Shown here: positions 40,158 to 41,031 of the stretch, in pieces
Layout of the letters: each line of letters opens with the position of its first letter
Numbering within the stretch: position 1 is the stretch's first letter
Assembly: GCA_016124975.1 (NCBI GenBank)
Contig: WGMP01000010.1
Location: 1 to 41,031 of the forward strand
Direction: 5' to 3'
Source: Phycisphaera sp.
GTDB taxonomy: Bacteria > Planctomycetota > Phycisphaerae > Phycisphaerales > SM1A02
DNA: 41,031 nucleotides
Position numbers and translations under genes: made by a program
The notes under the pieces: model-generated
Told to the model about the DNA's origin: nothing
Databases searched by the model: none
Seen by the model: only the letters and a program-made list of their open reading frames with translations

Positions 40158-40571
40158 ATGACTGATTTTGAACTCTCGCACAAAGTCGATGGCCCCTCAG
40201 ATCTTGCAGTCAGGTTTGCGTGTGACGTACACGAGCGCATGCGAATCGGCGCGATGTGCGAGAAGGGCGGAACGGTGGGCCTGGCTTCGGGCATCGGATT
40301 TGGCGCGGGCGCTGCGCTTGGAGGCCACTGGGCGATTGCCCTCGCGGGAATCGCCATCGGGGCACTCGCGAAGGCCGCCGCCTCAAACCACAGGCAGTCG
40401 CAGTTTGATCAGATGCAAGCAAAGTGGCAAGGAATCCTACGCGGACTGTCGGACAGTCAGTTGCGGCAGTTCGTACTCGAGATCGGGACTTGCTACCCAC
40501 AGCTTACGGGGGCGCTCTCTTCTTACGCGCTCGGAACACCCCATGCGCAGCGCCTCCTTCAGAGCCTGTGA
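40158..40571 (+). CDS. Small protein with glycine-zipper segment, unknown function
   Basis: A 137-residue protein from ATG 40158. The middle (residues about 35-75) is a Gly/Ala-rich hydrophobic segment, GTVGLASGIGFGAGAALGGH and WAIALAGIAIGALAKAAA, which resembles a glycine-zipper or two short membrane hairpins. The flanks are hydrophilic (QFDQMQAKWQGILRGLSDSQ, FVLEIGTCYPQLTGALSSYA). No family was recognised and no ribosome binding site is visible. It lies between the FG-GAP pseudogene and the IS3 remnant. Codon use is less GC-rich than in the neighbours, suggesting recent transfer. Confidence 0.5.
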   Translation: MTDFELSHKVDGPSDLAVRFACDVHERMRIGAMCEKGGTVGLASGIGFGAGAALGGHWAIALAGIAIGALAKAAASNHRQSQFDQMQAKWQGILRGLSDSQLRQFVLEIGTCYPQLTGALSSYALGTPHAQRLLQSL

Positions 40572-40662
40572 TGCAGGCCGCCTGCAGCTCACACAGCCGG
40601 ATTGAGCCTGCCCCGATGCTGTGGACACCAAGATTGGCGAGGATGCTTGCCGAGAGGTCTCC

Positions 40663-41031
40663 ATGGACAGGACACGCAAGACATCGAAGAGGCGGCCGCG
40701 CCGCTCGTTCACCCCTGAGTTCCAGGCGGAGGCCGTACGCCTCTGCAGGATCGGCGACCGCAGCGTCGCCTAGGTCGCCAAGGAACCAGACCTGAACGAG
40801 ACCGCGCCTTGCGAGTTGGTCCAGCGCGCGATGTCGACCGTGCAGGACGGCGACCTGAGCGTGTCCGCGCTCGCGAGCGCGATGAGGGCGCGCGGCCCGC
40901 CGCGCGGGGTGCTGGTCCACTCGGACGGCGGCGGGATCTACGGCGACGAGGAATACCTGAAGAAGCTCGAGGAGCACGGCGTGAAGCGGAGTATGAGCCG
41001 GAAGAAGAACCCGTGGAGATTGTGTGGCGGA
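40663..41031 (+). pseudogene. IS3-family transposase remnant (interrupted, internally deleted, cut by window end)
   Basis: From ATG 40663 the frame reads RRPRRSFTPEFQAEAVRLCR and then IGDRSVA, the IS3-type OrfA N-terminal HTH. A TAG stop at 40771-40773 sits where Gln is usual (SVAQVAKE). The same frame then continues VAKEPDLNETA and, after a deletion, jumps to the OrfB integrase core: LVHSDGGGIYGDEEYLKKLE and EHGVKRSMSRKKN. Most of OrfA's C-terminus and the first part of OrfB are missing. The element is dead. Its right end is outside the window. Confidence 0.85.

Noticed and set aside
40504-40977. Minus-strand open frame at the window end
   Set aside because: It is antisense to the IS3 transposase remnant, whose motifs are recognisable on the plus strand.

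Overview
The window looks like a piece of chromosome from a high-GC planctomycete, most probably a member of the Phycisphaerae. The evidence is the set of secreted-protein tails: two proteins end in a PEP-CTERM-like anchor with the form VPAPG...RRRR, and several carry dockerin-like EF-hand tails (GDLNxNGVVDGxD...LLxxW). A subtilase with PA14 and dockerin-like domains and two Sel1-repeat proteins with signal peptides fit the same picture. The assignment rests on protein style only; the window has no rRNA or other marker gene.

Positions 1-24.5 kb are mostly cell-envelope and secreted functions. A three-unit tandem array of hairpins (period 137 bp) is followed by two tandem Sel1-repeat genes, two secreted proteins of unknown function, a tRNA-Pro(CGG), a small dockerin-like protein, a PEP-CTERM-like protein, a large VCBS/FG-GAP-type protein and a subtilase. 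Next comes a compact minus-strand operon (19.0-14.6 kb): NodU/CmcH-type carbamoyltransferase, a 51-residue DUF5989 protein, an SxtJ-family membrane protein, and a membrane-anchored SGNH hydrolase with a helical-repeat tail. The plus-strand genes from 20.2 to 24.5 kb encode an alpha/beta hydrolase, a histidine phosphatase overlapping it by ATGA, a lipoprotein and an M48 metallopeptidase.

Two copies of a 161-172 bp MITE with perfect 22-bp terminal inverted repeats sit at 3.2 and 24.5 kb, in opposite orientation. At both sites the element end coincides with the stop codon of a gene.

Positions 24.7-41.0 kb read as an accessory region. It holds a DUF932-like protein, a two-TM protein with an (SPGA)10 repeat, an SF2 helicase, an unknown protein and an AlbA_2/Schlafen-type protein. 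A DEAD-box RNA helicase and an amphi-Trp protein lie among them. Three toxin-antitoxin-like modules follow: AbrB-RelE, XRE-Fic ('mobile mystery protein B' type), and an unusual three-gene RHH-GNAT-XRE operon. The region ends with a frameshifted FG-GAP/dockerin pseudogene, a 140-bp second copy of part of it, and an IS3-family remnant running off the window. Minisatellites of 9-15 bp and simple repeats are frequent here, including in-frame 12-bp repeats in two proteins.

The strongest candidates for something undescribed are the RHH-GNAT-XRE operon, the stop-codon MITE, the 137-bp hairpin array with compensatory stem changes, and the repeat-rich helicase/DUF932-like cluster. Family calls come from reading motifs by eye; no database search was possible.
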